A DNA stretch of 64,000 bases from Chthoniobacteraceae bacterium (GTDB lineage: Bacteria; Verrucomicrobiota; Verrucomicrobiia; Chthoniobacterales; Chthoniobacteraceae), in contig JAQGOL010000008.1 in NCBI GenBank assembly GCA_028293625.1, positions 1 through 64,000 of the forward strand, in the 5' to 3' direction. This document shows, in pieces, positions 1 through 9,660 of the stretch (position 1 is the stretch's first letter; each line of letters opens with the position of its first letter). The translations under genes were made by a program, and so were the position numbers. The notes under the pieces were generated by a model. It was not told the origin of the DNA, ran no database searches, and saw only the letters and a list, made by a program, of their open reading frames with translations.

Positions 1-75
1 GGCTTCCGTAAAGGAGCGTCGGCTCTCGGGGTTCTTAAGGATTTGGGATTGCACGGGGGTCTGTTTCACTTTCAT
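1..75 (-). CDS. Partial CDS running off the left edge (N-terminus MKVKQTPVQSQILKNPESRRSFTEA...), unknown product
   Basis: Open frame from ATG at 75 on the minus strand to the window edge, with a GGAAG-like ribosome binding site upstream; too short for the supplied ORF track. Confidence 0.35.
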   Translation of the reverse strand, partial: MKVKQTPVQSQILKNPESRRSFTEA

Positions 76-715
76 TGGTATCTTCCAGATACCCGCCCCT
101 TGTGTCCACTAAAGCGGAGCAAGCTCATTGCGTCTATCACACCGACAGCAAAATCTTATCTGTTCCCGGCGAGTTTTCGGTTCAAAACAGAAAGGCACTA
201 AGTAGATAATTCCCCGCAAAGAGCCCAACAAATCGAACCATCCGACATTCTGGGCAGCGGAAACTATTCCGGGCCGCCACCTCTTTGGAGCCCAGGCTGC
301 TGGTGTGCTCAATCGTTATGCAGACCGCGGCGTTACCCTAAAAACGGCCACTAAACTCTCTATTTCACGCGATCTGCGGTTACGGCGGGTCACCCTTCCG
401 GCGTCTCGCGATCATTGCCCTCAAGGCGGCCGCTGACTACTTCCGGCTACAACGCTCGAGCTCTTCCAGCGAGTTCAGGCGTTCCAGGAACACTGATTTG
501 AGTCCTCTCGACATCGCACGGCTCCCGGGCCACTCTCCATTTCATGTTCCCACCGGGCTCTACGTTTTGGCCTTCATCTCGCAAACGCTTGGTTCGCAAA
601 TGCGGCATGCATAACCAGTCACACCAGCCGACGGCAGGGTCGCGGCGGGCTGCATCGGACCGCATCACCGCCAGCGCCCCCGCCGCGGCTGCCTTCAGTC
701 GTTCACCCAACCAGA

Positions 716-1294
716 ATGCTACTCATGATACCGCCAAAGTCAGTTGAAGAGCTTGTTGGGGTGATTGCTACCGAGACCACGCCGAAGTTCGTGTTCTTCT
801 GGGGCCACCAAGCTGCACCAGATGGCAGCGTCACGAGGTCTTGCTTTAGTCAGTGGTGGCTATCTCCGTTTGCAATCGATGGGGTGGAGTATCGTACCGC
901 TGAGCACTTCATGATGGCATCGAAGGCGCGCTTGTTTGGTGATACCGCCACGCTTGAACGGATTCTGGCTGCCGGACATCCCAAGCAGGCCAAAGACTTT
1001 GGGCGTTCGGTTGCTGACTTTGACGAGGCTGTTTGGCTTGCGCACCGGTTTGATTTTGTCGTTGCCGGCAACCATGCCAAGTTTTCTCAGCATCCAGACT
1101 TGGCTGCGTTTCTTCTCGGCACCGGACAGCATGTCCTTGTGGAGGCCAGCCCGGTTGATCGCATTTGGGGCATCGGGTTGGCAGCAGACTCGCCAGATGC
1201 CTCACGCCCAGACCGCTGGCGAGGACTAAACTTACTTGGATTTGCACTCATGCAAGTCCGCCAGATGCTTTCAGGTAGCACAGACACACCATGA
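716..1294 (+). CDS. NADAR (YbiA/RibX-like) family protein
   Basis: FFWGH..., CFSQWWLSPFAIDGVEYRTAEHFMMASKARLFGD and IWGIGL...WRGLNLLGFALMQVR match the NADAR family pattern. Confidence 0.88.
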   Translation: MLLMIPPKSVEELVGVIATETTPKFVFFWGHQAAPDGSVTRSCFSQWWLSPFAIDGVEYRTAEHFMMASKARLFGDTATLERILAAGHPKQAKDFGRSVADFDEAVWLAHRFDFVVAGNHAKFSQHPDLAAFLLGTGQHVLVEASPVDRIWGIGLAADSPDASRPDRWRGLNLLGFALMQVRQMLSGSTDTP

Positions 1295-1637
1295 GAGCGC
1301 CCACTGCACAACCAAGGGCGGCACTCAACCCTCTGGCCTGAGCTGTCGAACTTAACTTTTTCTTACTCCAACCTTTACTTTGCGTTCGCCACGCCTCTTC
1401 ACCCAGAGGGTCGGTGCGCTTGATGCGTTCGATCCTGTGGGCTCTATCTCGTGAGCAATAAGCATATATTCGATTCTACTGCCGAGTCGCTCCCGCTTTC
1501 CACGATTCGGCATCGGCCATTTCGTTTCGCTCCACCTCAGCAACCGCTTCCAAACGGCCGTTCTTCTTCAAATGCGTGCGCCTGTTCGTGCCAGCACTAC
1601 CGCTGCCGGTTCGGAAACCGGCGTCCGTTGAAAGCGG

Positions 1638-3704
1638 TTAATAGCCGCCGCTGATCTGCCATTCCTCCAACAGGTTGGAGGGGATCTCCGCTAAAAAACG
1701 CGAGGGGCGCTGGAGCATTTCGCCGTATCCGGCATTGAGACGAAGATGCGGGAAGGTGAGATAAAGTTCATCCTTGGCGCGGGTCACAGCGACGTAAAAG
1801 AGCCGACGTTCCTCTTCGACGGCTTGCTCGCTCTCCAGGGAACGCGAACTTGGGAACATTCCTTCGGTGAGCGAGATGACAAAGACCACCCGCCATTCAA
1901 GCCCTTTGGCCTGATGGACGCTCGAGAGGGTGAGCATCTCGTTGTCCTCGGGAGCGACCGTGCCCACATTGTCGAGGCTGGTTAAGAGCGCGAGCTGGTC
2001 GAGGAAGTCGGCCGCGCTTTCATACTGGCGCCCGAAGTTTGCCAACGTATGAAGATCTTCACGGCGCTGCTCGTAGTTTGGGAATTCTGCTTTGGCATAA
2101 TCGTCGTAGATGGCTTCTATCACGCATTCAATCATCTCGCTTGGCGGATTCGGGATTCCGCGCGGAGCAATCTCGTCCAGCGTGAGGGCGAGTTGCTGCC
2201 AGGCTTTCTGGCTCTTCGGCGGCACTTTAAGCGGTCCGAGCAATTCGCCAAATTTAATTCCAATTCCTTGCGAAGAAACTGGGGCGGGCTCCGGCGCCTC
2301 CTCTGAAATGTTCAAAACAAGCGGCGCCTGTGCGATTCCTTCCAGTCCGCGAAGCACGCCCGCCCAGATCTGTTCGGCGGAACGGGCGCCGATGCCGGGC
2401 AAAAGCCGCACCATTCTTTTAAACGCCACTTCATCGCGCGGATTGACCACGTATTTCAGAAAAGCCGCCACATCCTTAATGTGCGCCTGCTCAAAAAAGC
2501 GAAGTCCGCTGGTGATCTGATAAGGAACGCCGTGTCGGGTCAGTTCCATCTGAAGCTCCATGGAATGGAAATGCGCCCGGTAAAGCACGGCGATTTCATT
2601 GAGCTCAATCCCTTCCTCCCGCAAATCGAGGATCCGTTCGGCAATAAAAGCGGCTTGTTGGTTCGAATCGCCCAACGGAATCAATCCCGGTTTGACCGGC
2701 GCCGCCAGACGCACCGCCACGAGCTCTTTTTTATATTGCTCGACGTTGGCGGCGATGGCGGCATTGGCCACATCCAAAATGTCGGGCACGCTGCGGTAAT
2801 TGGTCTCGATCTTGTAAATATTCGTCCCGGGATAACGCCGGGGAAAATCGACAATGTTTTTGAAATTCGCTCCGCGCCACGAGTAGATGCTCTGCGCATC
2901 ATCGCCCACGACCATGATGTTTTTGTGGTAGGCACCCAGGATGTCGATGAAGTCGGCCTGGAGGTGGTTCGTATCCTGGTATTCATCCACGAGAATGAAT
3001 TGGAACTGCCTCTGATATTTTTCGGCAATCGCCGGATGGTTCTGCAACAGCCGCAGCGTTTTTTCGAGCAGGTCGTCGAAATCGAGCGAGTTGGAGGCGC
3101 GTTTTCTTGCCTCATACTTCTTCTGCGCATTCGAAATCTCGGATTCGAACTCCAGGAAGTGCGGATATTTTTCCAGCAGCACCGTTTCGATGCTCAGGCG
3201 CGTGTTTAAGGAATAACTAAAAACATCGGAAAGCACGTCGCCCTTGGGAAAACGTTTCTCCTTGGTATTGATTCCAAGGCCGGCAATCACCGCATCGAGC
3301 ATGTCCTTCTGGTCTTCCCGATCCATGATCGAAAATCCCGGTGCGAATCCAGCCTCAGACGCATGCTGGCGCAAAATCCGGTTTCCAACCGAATGAAAGG
3401 TGCCCCCCCAGAGCCGCGTGATGTCGCCGGGCACGAGGCCGGCGACGCGATCGAGCATTTCCCTTGCGGCTTTGTTGGTAAAGGTAAGCAGAAGGACGTT
3501 CTGGGGAAGCACCCCGTTTTCGAGCAGGAACGCCACCCGATAAGTCAGGGTGCGCGTCTTGCCGCTTCCCGCGCCGGCAATGACGAGCGCGGGGCCAGGC
3601 GGCGCCTTGACCGCAGCGCATTGCTGCGGGTTGAGCTCAGCTTCAAAGTCAATGCGCGGTCCTGCGGGGGCGGCTTGTCGATGAAGAGTGTATTGGCGGG
3701 CCAT
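1638..3704 (-). CDS. UvrD/PcrA/Rep-type superfamily 1 ATP-dependent DNA helicase
   Basis: Walker A GAGSGKT, LVDEYQDTNHLQ, GDDAQSIYSWRGA, VHQAKGLEW, RRLFYVAVTRAK. Confidence 0.96.
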   Translation of the reverse strand: MARQYTLHRQAAPAGPRIDFEAELNPQQCAAVKAPPGPALVIAGAGSGKTRTLTYRVAFLLENGVLPQNVLLLTFTNKAAREMLDRVAGLVPGDITRLWGGTFHSVGNRILRQHASEAGFAPGFSIMDREDQKDMLDAVIAGLGINTKEKRFPKGDVLSDVFSYSLNTRLSIETVLLEKYPHFLEFESEISNAQKKYEARKRASNSLDFDDLLEKTLRLLQNHPAIAEKYQRQFQFILVDEYQDTNHLQADFIDILGAYHKNIMVVGDDAQSIYSWRGANFKNIVDFPRRYPGTNIYKIETNYRSVPDILDVANAAIAANVEQYKKELVAVRLAAPVKPGLIPLGDSNQQAAFIAERILDLREEGIELNEIAVLYRAHFHSMELQMELTRHGVPYQITSGLRFFEQAHIKDVAAFLKYVVNPRDEVAFKRMVRLLPGIGARSAEQIWAGVLRGLEGIAQAPLVLNISEEAPEPAPVSSQGIGIKFGELLGPLKVPPKSQKAWQQLALTLDEIAPRGIPNPPSEMIECVIEAIYDDYAKAEFPNYEQRREDLHTLANFGRQYESAADFLDQLALLTSLDNVGTVAPEDNEMLTLSSVHQAKGLEWRVVFVISLTEGMFPSSRSLESEQAVEEERRLFYVAVTRAKDELYLTFPHLRLNAGYGEMLQRPSRFLAEIPSNLLEEWQISGGY

Positions 3705-3846
3705 CTAAGGGTGTCGGGTGCGTCAGCGATGGCGGCCATCGCGTGCGGCGCTTACTAGCAACGGCATGGCACCCGGCCGCAAGCAGAGAACCGCGACTCT
3801 CCCGCTTTTTTCAAAAGCAATAAGGCAGAATTCAAGCGCCGCTTTC

Positions 3847-4581
3847 TTATAACTTTCTGATCTTGATCCCCTTTAAGGCCGCGCGGGTACGAAAGCTCGC
3901 GATCCCAAACGGCTCCGAAAGCTCAATTTCACCATGGCGCATGCTGATTTTCCGATCAGCCAGTTCAAGATTTACCATTTGCGCGTCATCGATCCACGCT
4001 TCGAGCTTCGCCGGAGTCACGCGGACCCGGATTTTGTACCAGCGATTCGGCTCAAACTTCATCGATTGGCTGGTCGAATTTTCAGACGCATCCTGTCCAT
4101 CAACACTGGAGATCCCCACCAGGGTGCCGCCCCATCCGCCTACCACAAATGTGCAATGCGCCTCGCCGACCGGAAATGTGAGGCCGCAGAAAAAATCGCC
4201 GCCTGTGATCCGTTTCGCCTCCAGCTCAACCTCGTAGTTCATCTTGGCGAGTTCGCTGGGATAGGTCACCCCGGTGATATCATTTCCCGCGCCGAGCACA
4301 ATCGTCCCATCCTCGACCGTCACTTCGCCACGTCCGCCAAATTCGGTCACCTTCCAGCCATCAATCGACTTGCCATCAAAGAGCGCACGCCAGGCTGCTT
4401 CGGGCGGGGCGGCGGGCGGCTTTGGGACGGCCGTGCCATCGGGCGGTGGCGCCGGGATAACGGACTTGGGCGAAGCGGGAAGCACTGAGCCGTCCGGCTT
4501 TGGAGTCAGATCGATGGCCAGGGCGCTCGAGGCGAGCACAACGCCCATTGTTAACGGAAGGAGGTGGCTGCGAGAGAACAT
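3847..4581 (-). CDS. DUF1080 (3-keto-disaccharide hydrolase-like) secreted protein
   Basis: ALFDGKSIDGWKV...GEVTVEDGTIVLG...NYEVELEAKRI; signal peptide from the internal Met at 4581 (ORF extends to 4629). Confidence 0.88.
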   Translation of the reverse strand: MFSRSHLLPLTMGVVLASSALAIDLTPKPDGSVLPASPKSVIPAPPPDGTAVPKPPAAPPEAAWRALFDGKSIDGWKVTEFGGRGEVTVEDGTIVLGAGNDITGVTYPSELAKMNYEVELEAKRITGGDFFCGLTFPVGEAHCTFVVGGWGGTLVGISSVDGQDASENSTSQSMKFEPNRWYKIRVRVTPAKLEAWIDDAQMVNLELADRKISMRHGEIELSEPFGIASFRTRAALKGIKIRKL

Positions 4582-4735
4582 GCTTCCACTCTGAGGTTGT
4601 TCGCGCTGAACGGCAAGACACGGAATCACGATTGAATGTAACGTTTTACGAGCGGCAATAAGAGGTGATCACGCTTGCCGCGTTTCCGTTCGTTGACAGA
4701 GGCTCGACTCACGGACAAAACTGCCCGCCTCTCGA

Positions 4736-6178
4736 ATGAAACCGATTTCCCCTCTCTCGTTTGCCGCGCTTGTTTTTTTAGGTCTGCCGGCCTCCCGTGC
4801 CGTCGATTTTGACAAGGAGGTCAAACCAATCCTCGAAAACAATTGCGTGCGTTGTCACAACCCCAAAGGGACCGACTTTGAAAAGGGCGACACCGATTTT
4901 GACCTCTCAACCCGTGAAACGGCGCTGCAAACCAAATCAGCCATCGTTCCCGGCGACGCTTCAAAAAGCAAGGTCTACACCACCACCGTGCTTCCCGACG
5001 ACGCCAAGAAGCTGATGCCGCCGCGCAACAAGGTCACCGATTCCCTGGAACGCCTCACTACGGCCGAGACCGATATCCTCAAAACCTGGATTAACGAAGG
5101 CGCCATGTGGCCCGATTCCGTTACCCTGGTGGCTCGCAAAAAAGAGGGCGCCGGCAAAAACGCGGCGGCTGAAGCGGCGTTGGTGGCTGAAATCCACGGG
5201 CGCATCGCCGCTGCACCGGTTGTCACTGAACAGGAGATGAAGCCGTTTACCGGCATCATCACCGGCACCGACGTCACTTATGAAATGCTCCCGATTCCGG
5301 GCGGCAAATTTAAAATGGGCAGTCCGGAAAACGAGAAGGGCAGGAAGCCGGATGAAGGTCCGCAGCACACGGTGGAAATCGCGCCCTTCTGGATGGGTAA
5401 ATGCGAGGTGACCTGGAACGAGTTTGAGCTTTTCATGTATCCCGTTGAGGAGAAGAAGGCGCGCGCAACCAAGCAGGTTCCCGCCGCGCTTAACGCCGTG
5501 ACCGACGCGGTCACCCGCCCCACACAGCCGTATGTCGAAATGAGTTTTGGCATGGGCAAGGATGGATTCCCCGCCATCTCGATGACCCAGCATGCCGCCA
5601 ATAAATATTGCCAATGGTTGAGCGCGAAAACCGGGCAATTCTATCGCCTGCCGACAGAAGCGGAATGGGAATACGCCTGCCGCGCCGGCACCGAGACCGC
5701 CTATTACTGGGGCGATGACGCCTCGCAAATCAGCGATTATGCGTGGTGGGGCAAAAACTCCGATTTCAAATACCAAAAGGTCGGCAAGAAAAAACCCAAC
5801 CCCTGGGGCCTCTACGACATGACCGGCAATGTGCTTGAGTGGTGCATTGACCAATATGACGCCAATTTTTATGGCAAACAGGAAACCACGGTGAATCCGT
5901 GGAACGTGGCCACCACCCCTTATCCGCATGTCGCCCGCGGCGGATCCTGGGACGATGACGATGTCTCAAAACTGCGCAGTTCCGCCCGTCGTGCTTCCAA
6001 TAAAACGTGGAAAATCCAGGATCCCCAGTTGCCCAAGAGCATTTGGTATCACACCGATGCGCAATTCCTCGGATTCCGCATCGTGCGCCCCTTAAAAACG
6101 CCGAGCCCGCAGGAAATGACCACTTACTGGAACAGCGGAGTGGAAAAGGACAACCCCGCTTTGAACAAAGCGGAGTAA
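4736..6178 (+). CDS. Planctomycete-type cytochrome c domain (PSCyt1) fused to a SUMF1/formylglycine-generating-enzyme-like domain
   Basis: Signal peptide, heme motif CVRCH, then MLPIPGGKFKMGSPENEKGRKPDEGPQHTVEI...YRLPTEAEWEYACRAGTETAYYWG...GNVLEWC. Confidence 0.93.
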   Translation: MKPISPLSFAALVFLGLPASRAVDFDKEVKPILENNCVRCHNPKGTDFEKGDTDFDLSTRETALQTKSAIVPGDASKSKVYTTTVLPDDAKKLMPPRNKVTDSLERLTTAETDILKTWINEGAMWPDSVTLVARKKEGAGKNAAAEAALVAEIHGRIAAAPVVTEQEMKPFTGIITGTDVTYEMLPIPGGKFKMGSPENEKGRKPDEGPQHTVEIAPFWMGKCEVTWNEFELFMYPVEEKKARATKQVPAALNAVTDAVTRPTQPYVEMSFGMGKDGFPAISMTQHAANKYCQWLSAKTGQFYRLPTEAEWEYACRAGTETAYYWGDDASQISDYAWWGKNSDFKYQKVGKKKPNPWGLYDMTGNVLEWCIDQYDANFYGKQETTVNPWNVATTPYPHVARGGSWDDDDVSKLRSSARRASNKTWKIQDPQLPKSIWYHTDAQFLGFRIVRPLKTPSPQEMTTYWNSGVEKDNPALNKAE

Positions 6179-6248
6179 ACCCTCGAATTTGTAATCAATT
6201 GGCCTTCCGTCGGTTCTAAGCCTTGGTAGCAGTGCATGATTAACACTC

Positions 6249-6268
6249 CCGCAGCCACACGGCTGCGG
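6249..6268. other. Perfect 8-bp hairpin (CCGCAGCC-acac-GGCTGCGG) in the intergenic gap
   Basis: Inverted repeat read directly; no T-tract, so not called as an intrinsic terminator. Confidence 0.6.
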
Positions 6269-6300
6269 ATCCCTCTCACGTTAGCATCTCAACTCAACCC

Positions 6301-7653
6301 ATGAACTCAGACTCCCCACAAATCATCACGCTCGATTCCCTCTCGCGGCGTAATTTCCTCAAGCGCGGCTCGGCGGCGGTGGCCGGCACCGCCCTTCTCG
6401 GCGCTCTGGCTCCTGAACGCTTCGCGCTCGGCGCCTCCAGCAACGACACCATTAAAATTGCCCTCATCGGCTGCGGCGGACGCGGCTCAGGCGCGGCAAA
6501 TCAGGCGCTCAACACTTACAGCCTCGGACCAGTCAAACTGGTCGCCATGGCCGATGCGCATGAAGACCGGCTTCAGAGTTCGCTCAGCAATCTTCAAAAA
6601 ACCCACGCCGACCGCGTCGACGTTCCCAAGGAGCGCCAGTTCATCGGTTTTGAAGCTTACAAAGAAGCTATCGCCCAGTGCGATGTCGCGATTCTTTCCA
6701 CGCCTCCCGGATTCCGCCCGATTCATTTCGAGGAAGCCGTGCGCCAGGGCAAAAACATCTTCATGGAAAAGCCGGTTGCGTCCGATGCCGCCGGCGTGCG
6801 CCAGGTCCTTGCGGCCGCGGTCGAAGCCAAAAAGAAAAACCTGAAGATCGGTGTCGGCCTGCAGCGCCATCATCAGGACGGCTATATCGAAACCCTCAAG
6901 CGCATTCACGACGGCGCCATTGGCGACGTCGTTTCAATGAACTGCTACTGGAACGGAAGCCGTCCATGGCAGAAAAAACGGAGCGAACTTGAAAAGCAAT
7001 ACGGCCGCCCATTGACGGAAATGGAGTATCAGCTTCGCAACTGGTACTATTTCACCTGGATCGGCGGCGACCACATTGTTGAGCAGCACATCCATAACAT
7101 CGACGTCATCAACTGGGTCAAAAAAGGACCTCCGGTCAAAGCGCGCGCCATGGGTGGCCGCGAAATCACCACCAGCCCCGATGACGGCGAAATCTACGAT
7201 CACTTTGCCTGCGAGTTTGATTACGCGGACGGTTCGACCTGCTACAGCTACTGCCGCCACCAGCCAAACACCTGGAACAGCGTCAGCGAGCATGTCGTTG
7301 GCACCAAAGGCCGCTCGGATGTCAGCGGAAACAAGATCCTCGGCGAGAACCAGTGGCGTTATAAAGCGGAGAACGCGAAAGATCCTTACCAGCAGGAACA
7401 CGACGACCTTTTCAAGGCGATCCGTGAAAATCGCGAATACAGCGAAATCGACTACGGCGCCAGCAGCACGATGACCGCAATCCTCGGACGCATGGCTGCT
7501 TACTCCGGAAAAGAGATCGATTATGAGGCCGCCCTCAACTCGAAGATCAGCATCATGCCGAAAAGCTTCGCCTGGGATGCCGCTCCGCTGGTTCAGCCAG
7601 GACCTGACGGTTATTACCCGAAAGCGATTCCCGGCAAGACCGTGGTTCTTTAA
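6301..7653 (+). CDS. Gfo/Idh/MocA family oxidoreductase with Tat-type signal
   Basis: SRRNFLKRGSAAVAGTALLG Tat-like leader; IKIALIGCGGRGSG; EAVRQGKNIFMEKPVA. Confidence 0.94.
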   Translation: MNSDSPQIITLDSLSRRNFLKRGSAAVAGTALLGALAPERFALGASSNDTIKIALIGCGGRGSGAANQALNTYSLGPVKLVAMADAHEDRLQSSLSNLQKTHADRVDVPKERQFIGFEAYKEAIAQCDVAILSTPPGFRPIHFEEAVRQGKNIFMEKPVASDAAGVRQVLAAAVEAKKKNLKIGVGLQRHHQDGYIETLKRIHDGAIGDVVSMNCYWNGSRPWQKKRSELEKQYGRPLTEMEYQLRNWYYFTWIGGDHIVEQHIHNIDVINWVKKGPPVKARAMGGREITTSPDDGEIYDHFACEFDYADGSTCYSYCRHQPNTWNSVSEHVVGTKGRSDVSGNKILGENQWRYKAENAKDPYQQEHDDLFKAIRENREYSEIDYGASSTMTAILGRMAAYSGKEIDYEAALNSKISIMPKSFAWDAAPLVQPGPDGYYPKAIPGKTVVL

Positions 7654-7671
7654 TTAACTGACTTGGTTCAC

Positions 7672-7713
7672 ATCGCCCCGCGTGCCAGCAATGGAACGCG
7701 GGGCGATTTTTTT
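7672..7713 (+). terminator. Rho-independent terminator for the Gfo/Idh/MocA gene
   Basis: 12-bp perfect stem ATCGCCCCGCGT / ACGCGGGGCGAT followed by TTTTTT. Confidence 0.92.
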
Positions 7714-7734
7714 AAACGGGCCATTGCTGGCCGC

Positions 7735-7768
7735 AAAAAATAAGGGAAGCGCGCAGGCGCTTCCCTTA
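7735..7768 (-). terminator. Rho-independent terminator for the peroxiredoxin gene
   Basis: Perfect 12-bp stem TAAGGGAAGCGC-gcag-GCGCTTCCCTTA followed on the minus strand by TTTTTT (AAAAAA at 7735-7740). Confidence 0.9.
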
Positions 7769-7802
7769 AAACATTCACGGGACGCAAGAGCGTCGTTTCT
7801 TG

Positions 7803-8282
7803 TTACTGAAGCTCGGAAAGCTTCGCGCGGATCGCATCGAAAGCAGGCAATTCCTTCGGAGTCGGCGTCTGTTCGCTGTATTGAACAATGCCCTGCTTAT
7901 CAATGATGAAAGCGGCGCGGGCCGAGCAGGCGCCGATCCCGACGAGATCAGGGAGAAGCACATCGTAGGCGGTGGCGGTTGTCTTATTCAGATCACTGGC
8001 CAGCACGACTCCGATATTTTCTTTCTGCGCCCATGCTTCCTGCGCAAAAGGACTGTCGACACTGACTCCAATGACTTCAGCGTCAAGCGAAGTAAACGCG
8101 TTGAGCCCGCCGCTCACGTCACAGAACTCCTGGGTGCAGACACCGGTGAAAGCGAGCGGGAAAAAGAGGAGGACGGTGTTCTTCTTGCCAAAATTATCGC
8201 TAAGCTTCACATCCACGAGTCCCGTGGCGTTTTTGGATTTAAGAGAGAAATCAGGAGCTTTGGAGCCGACAGAAAGTGCCAT
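7803..8282 (-). CDS. Peroxiredoxin (AhpC/TSA family, single-CXXXXC-type)
   Basis: VGSKAPDFSLKS...VLLFFPLAFTGVCTQEFCDVSGGLNAF...VIGVSVDSPFAQEAWA. Confidence 0.93.
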   Translation of the reverse strand: MALSVGSKAPDFSLKSKNATGLVDVKLSDNFGKKNTVLLFFPLAFTGVCTQEFCDVSGGLNAFTSLDAEVIGVSVDSPFAQEAWAQKENIGVVLASDLNKTTATAYDVLLPDLVGIGACSARAAFIIDKQGIVQYSEQTPTPKELPAFDAIRAKLSELQ

Positions 8283-8374
8283 AATGAGTTTGATTTACGA
8301 TTTACGATGAAGAGTGGAAATGAGCCGCCCGTATTAAAGAGCTCTCTGCAACCCCGCAACCTCCTTTACCTAAA

Positions 8375-8863
8375 ATGACTTCGCTTTGGTGGTTTATTAC
8401 TGTGCTGATGATGCTCATCGGCCTGATTGGAACTGTTATCCCGCTGCTCCCCGGCACCACGATCATTTTGGCGGCGGCCATCCTGCACCATTTCATGCTC
8501 GGAAGCTCCCAAAGCGTCGGATGGTGGAGCCTTGGAGTAATGATTGCCCTTACCCTGCTCAGTTACGCGCTCGAACTGCTCAGCGGCTCGCTTGGCGCGA
8601 AATGGTTCGGCGCCACTCGCTGGGGCGCCATGGGCGGAGTACTTGGGACCATCGTCGGACTCTTTTTTGGCTTGCCCGGCCTTTTTATCGGTCCGCTGGC
8701 TGGCGTGCTCGTAGGCGAGCTGCTTGGGGGCCGGGGACTCCTTCCCGCCGGCAAATCAACCTGGGGAAGCGTGCTCGGCACCACGGCCGGCATGATCGGC
8801 AACTTCTGCATCGGCCTTTTAATGATTGGCTGCTTCTTTTTCGCCGCTCTTGTGCGGCTCTGA
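8375..8863 (+). CDS. DUF456 family membrane protein
   Basis: Small Gly-rich polytopic protein: IGLIGTVIPLLPGTTIILAAAILHH...GGVLGTIVGLFFGLPGLFIGPLAGVLVGELLGG. Confidence 0.85.
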   Translation: MTSLWWFITVLMMLIGLIGTVIPLLPGTTIILAAAILHHFMLGSSQSVGWWSLGVMIALTLLSYALELLSGSLGAKWFGATRWGAMGGVLGTIVGLFFGLPGLFIGPLAGVLVGELLGGRGLLPAGKSTWGSVLGTTAGMIGNFCIGLLMIGCFFFAALVRL

Positions 8864-8910
8864 GTTGCAACCAAAAAAAGCCAAATGACTGGAGCCAGGA
8901 GGCCTGATAC

Positions 8911-9660
8911 TCAACGGGTGCTTGCGACCGCTCCCTGAAGTCCGATCGCCGGAACCGGGGCGCTCGCCTTCGCAATGCGCGGGCCATTAAAACGTTGCGC
9001 AAAAACTCCGTCAGCGATCGCATCGGCCAAACGCTCCCGGTAAGCGGGTGTCGCGCAACGGCCTCCCTCGGAGGGATTGCTGAAATAACCGCATTCCACC
9101 AACACTGCCGGGTAATTATTCACACGCAGCACGTGAAAATTGGCCGTGCGCACACCACGCGAACTGGCGCCGGGCACGGACGCCACATTTTTGAGCAGCA
9201 CTTGTGCGAGCGCGCGCGACTCGGGTGATTTATAATAAAGTTCCGTGCCGGAAACAGCCTGACGGGGCGCTTCATTAAAATGGATGCTCACGAAAATCGC
9301 ATTTCTCTGTTTATTGGAAATCTTCGAGCGCGTATCGAGCGGAATAAAGCGGTCGGTGTTCCGGGTCATCACCGTTTTGAATCCCGCTTCGCGCAGCTTT
9401 GGTTCAAGCCGGCGGGCCACATCGAGCGCCGCATCCTTTTCGCTGCCGGCCCATCGGGAACGGGTCCCGTTATCGTGGCCGCCATGACCGGCATCGATGA
9501 CAACAGTTCTAAAAGTGTGACTGGTATCTTTCACGCGCTGGGTGGTCGAACAGGCCGGAAGCAGAACCAGCAATCCGGCCATCAGGAGCGCGGATCGCGC
9601 GTGCCGCTTGCCATTGGAGAACCGGACGGAGATGGTGGCAATGATGTGGCGCAATGTCAT
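8911..9660 (-). CDS. N-acetylmuramoyl-L-alanine amidase (Amidase_3), putative lipoprotein
   Basis: [13 protein letters not shown]...[19 protein letters not shown]...FVSIHFNEA...[12 protein letters not shown] lipobox; ORF extends to 9702, start uncertain. Confidence 0.92.
   Translation of the reverse strand: MTLRHIIATISVRFSNGKRHARSALLMAGLLVLLPACSTTQRVKDTSHTFRTVVIDAGHGGHDNGTRSRWAGSEKDAALDVARRLEPKLREAGFKTVMTRNTDRFIPLDTRSKISNKQRNAIFVSIHFNEAPRQAVSGTELYYKSPESRALAQVLLKNVASVPGASSRGVRTANFHVLRVNNYPAVLVECGYFSNPSEGGRCATPAYRERLADAIADGVFAQRFNGPRIAKASAPVPAIGLQGAVASTR

Noticed and set aside
1605-1622. Hairpin GCCGGTT-CGGA-AACCGGC after the helicase gene as an intrinsic terminator
   Set aside because: Stem is perfect but short, with no T-tract on the minus strand; could be a structural element or chance
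1300-1640. Small ORFs (1352-1543 minus, 1451-1654 plus)
   Set aside because: Overlapping in opposite directions, no protein-like pattern; treated as intergenic
2481-3209. 242-aa plus-strand ORF opposite the helicase
   Set aside because: Antisense shadow of conserved UvrD motifs, no recognisable protein features
4961-5929. 322-aa minus-strand ORF opposite the SUMF1 gene
   Set aside because: Antisense shadow ORF; the plus-strand product is strongly supported
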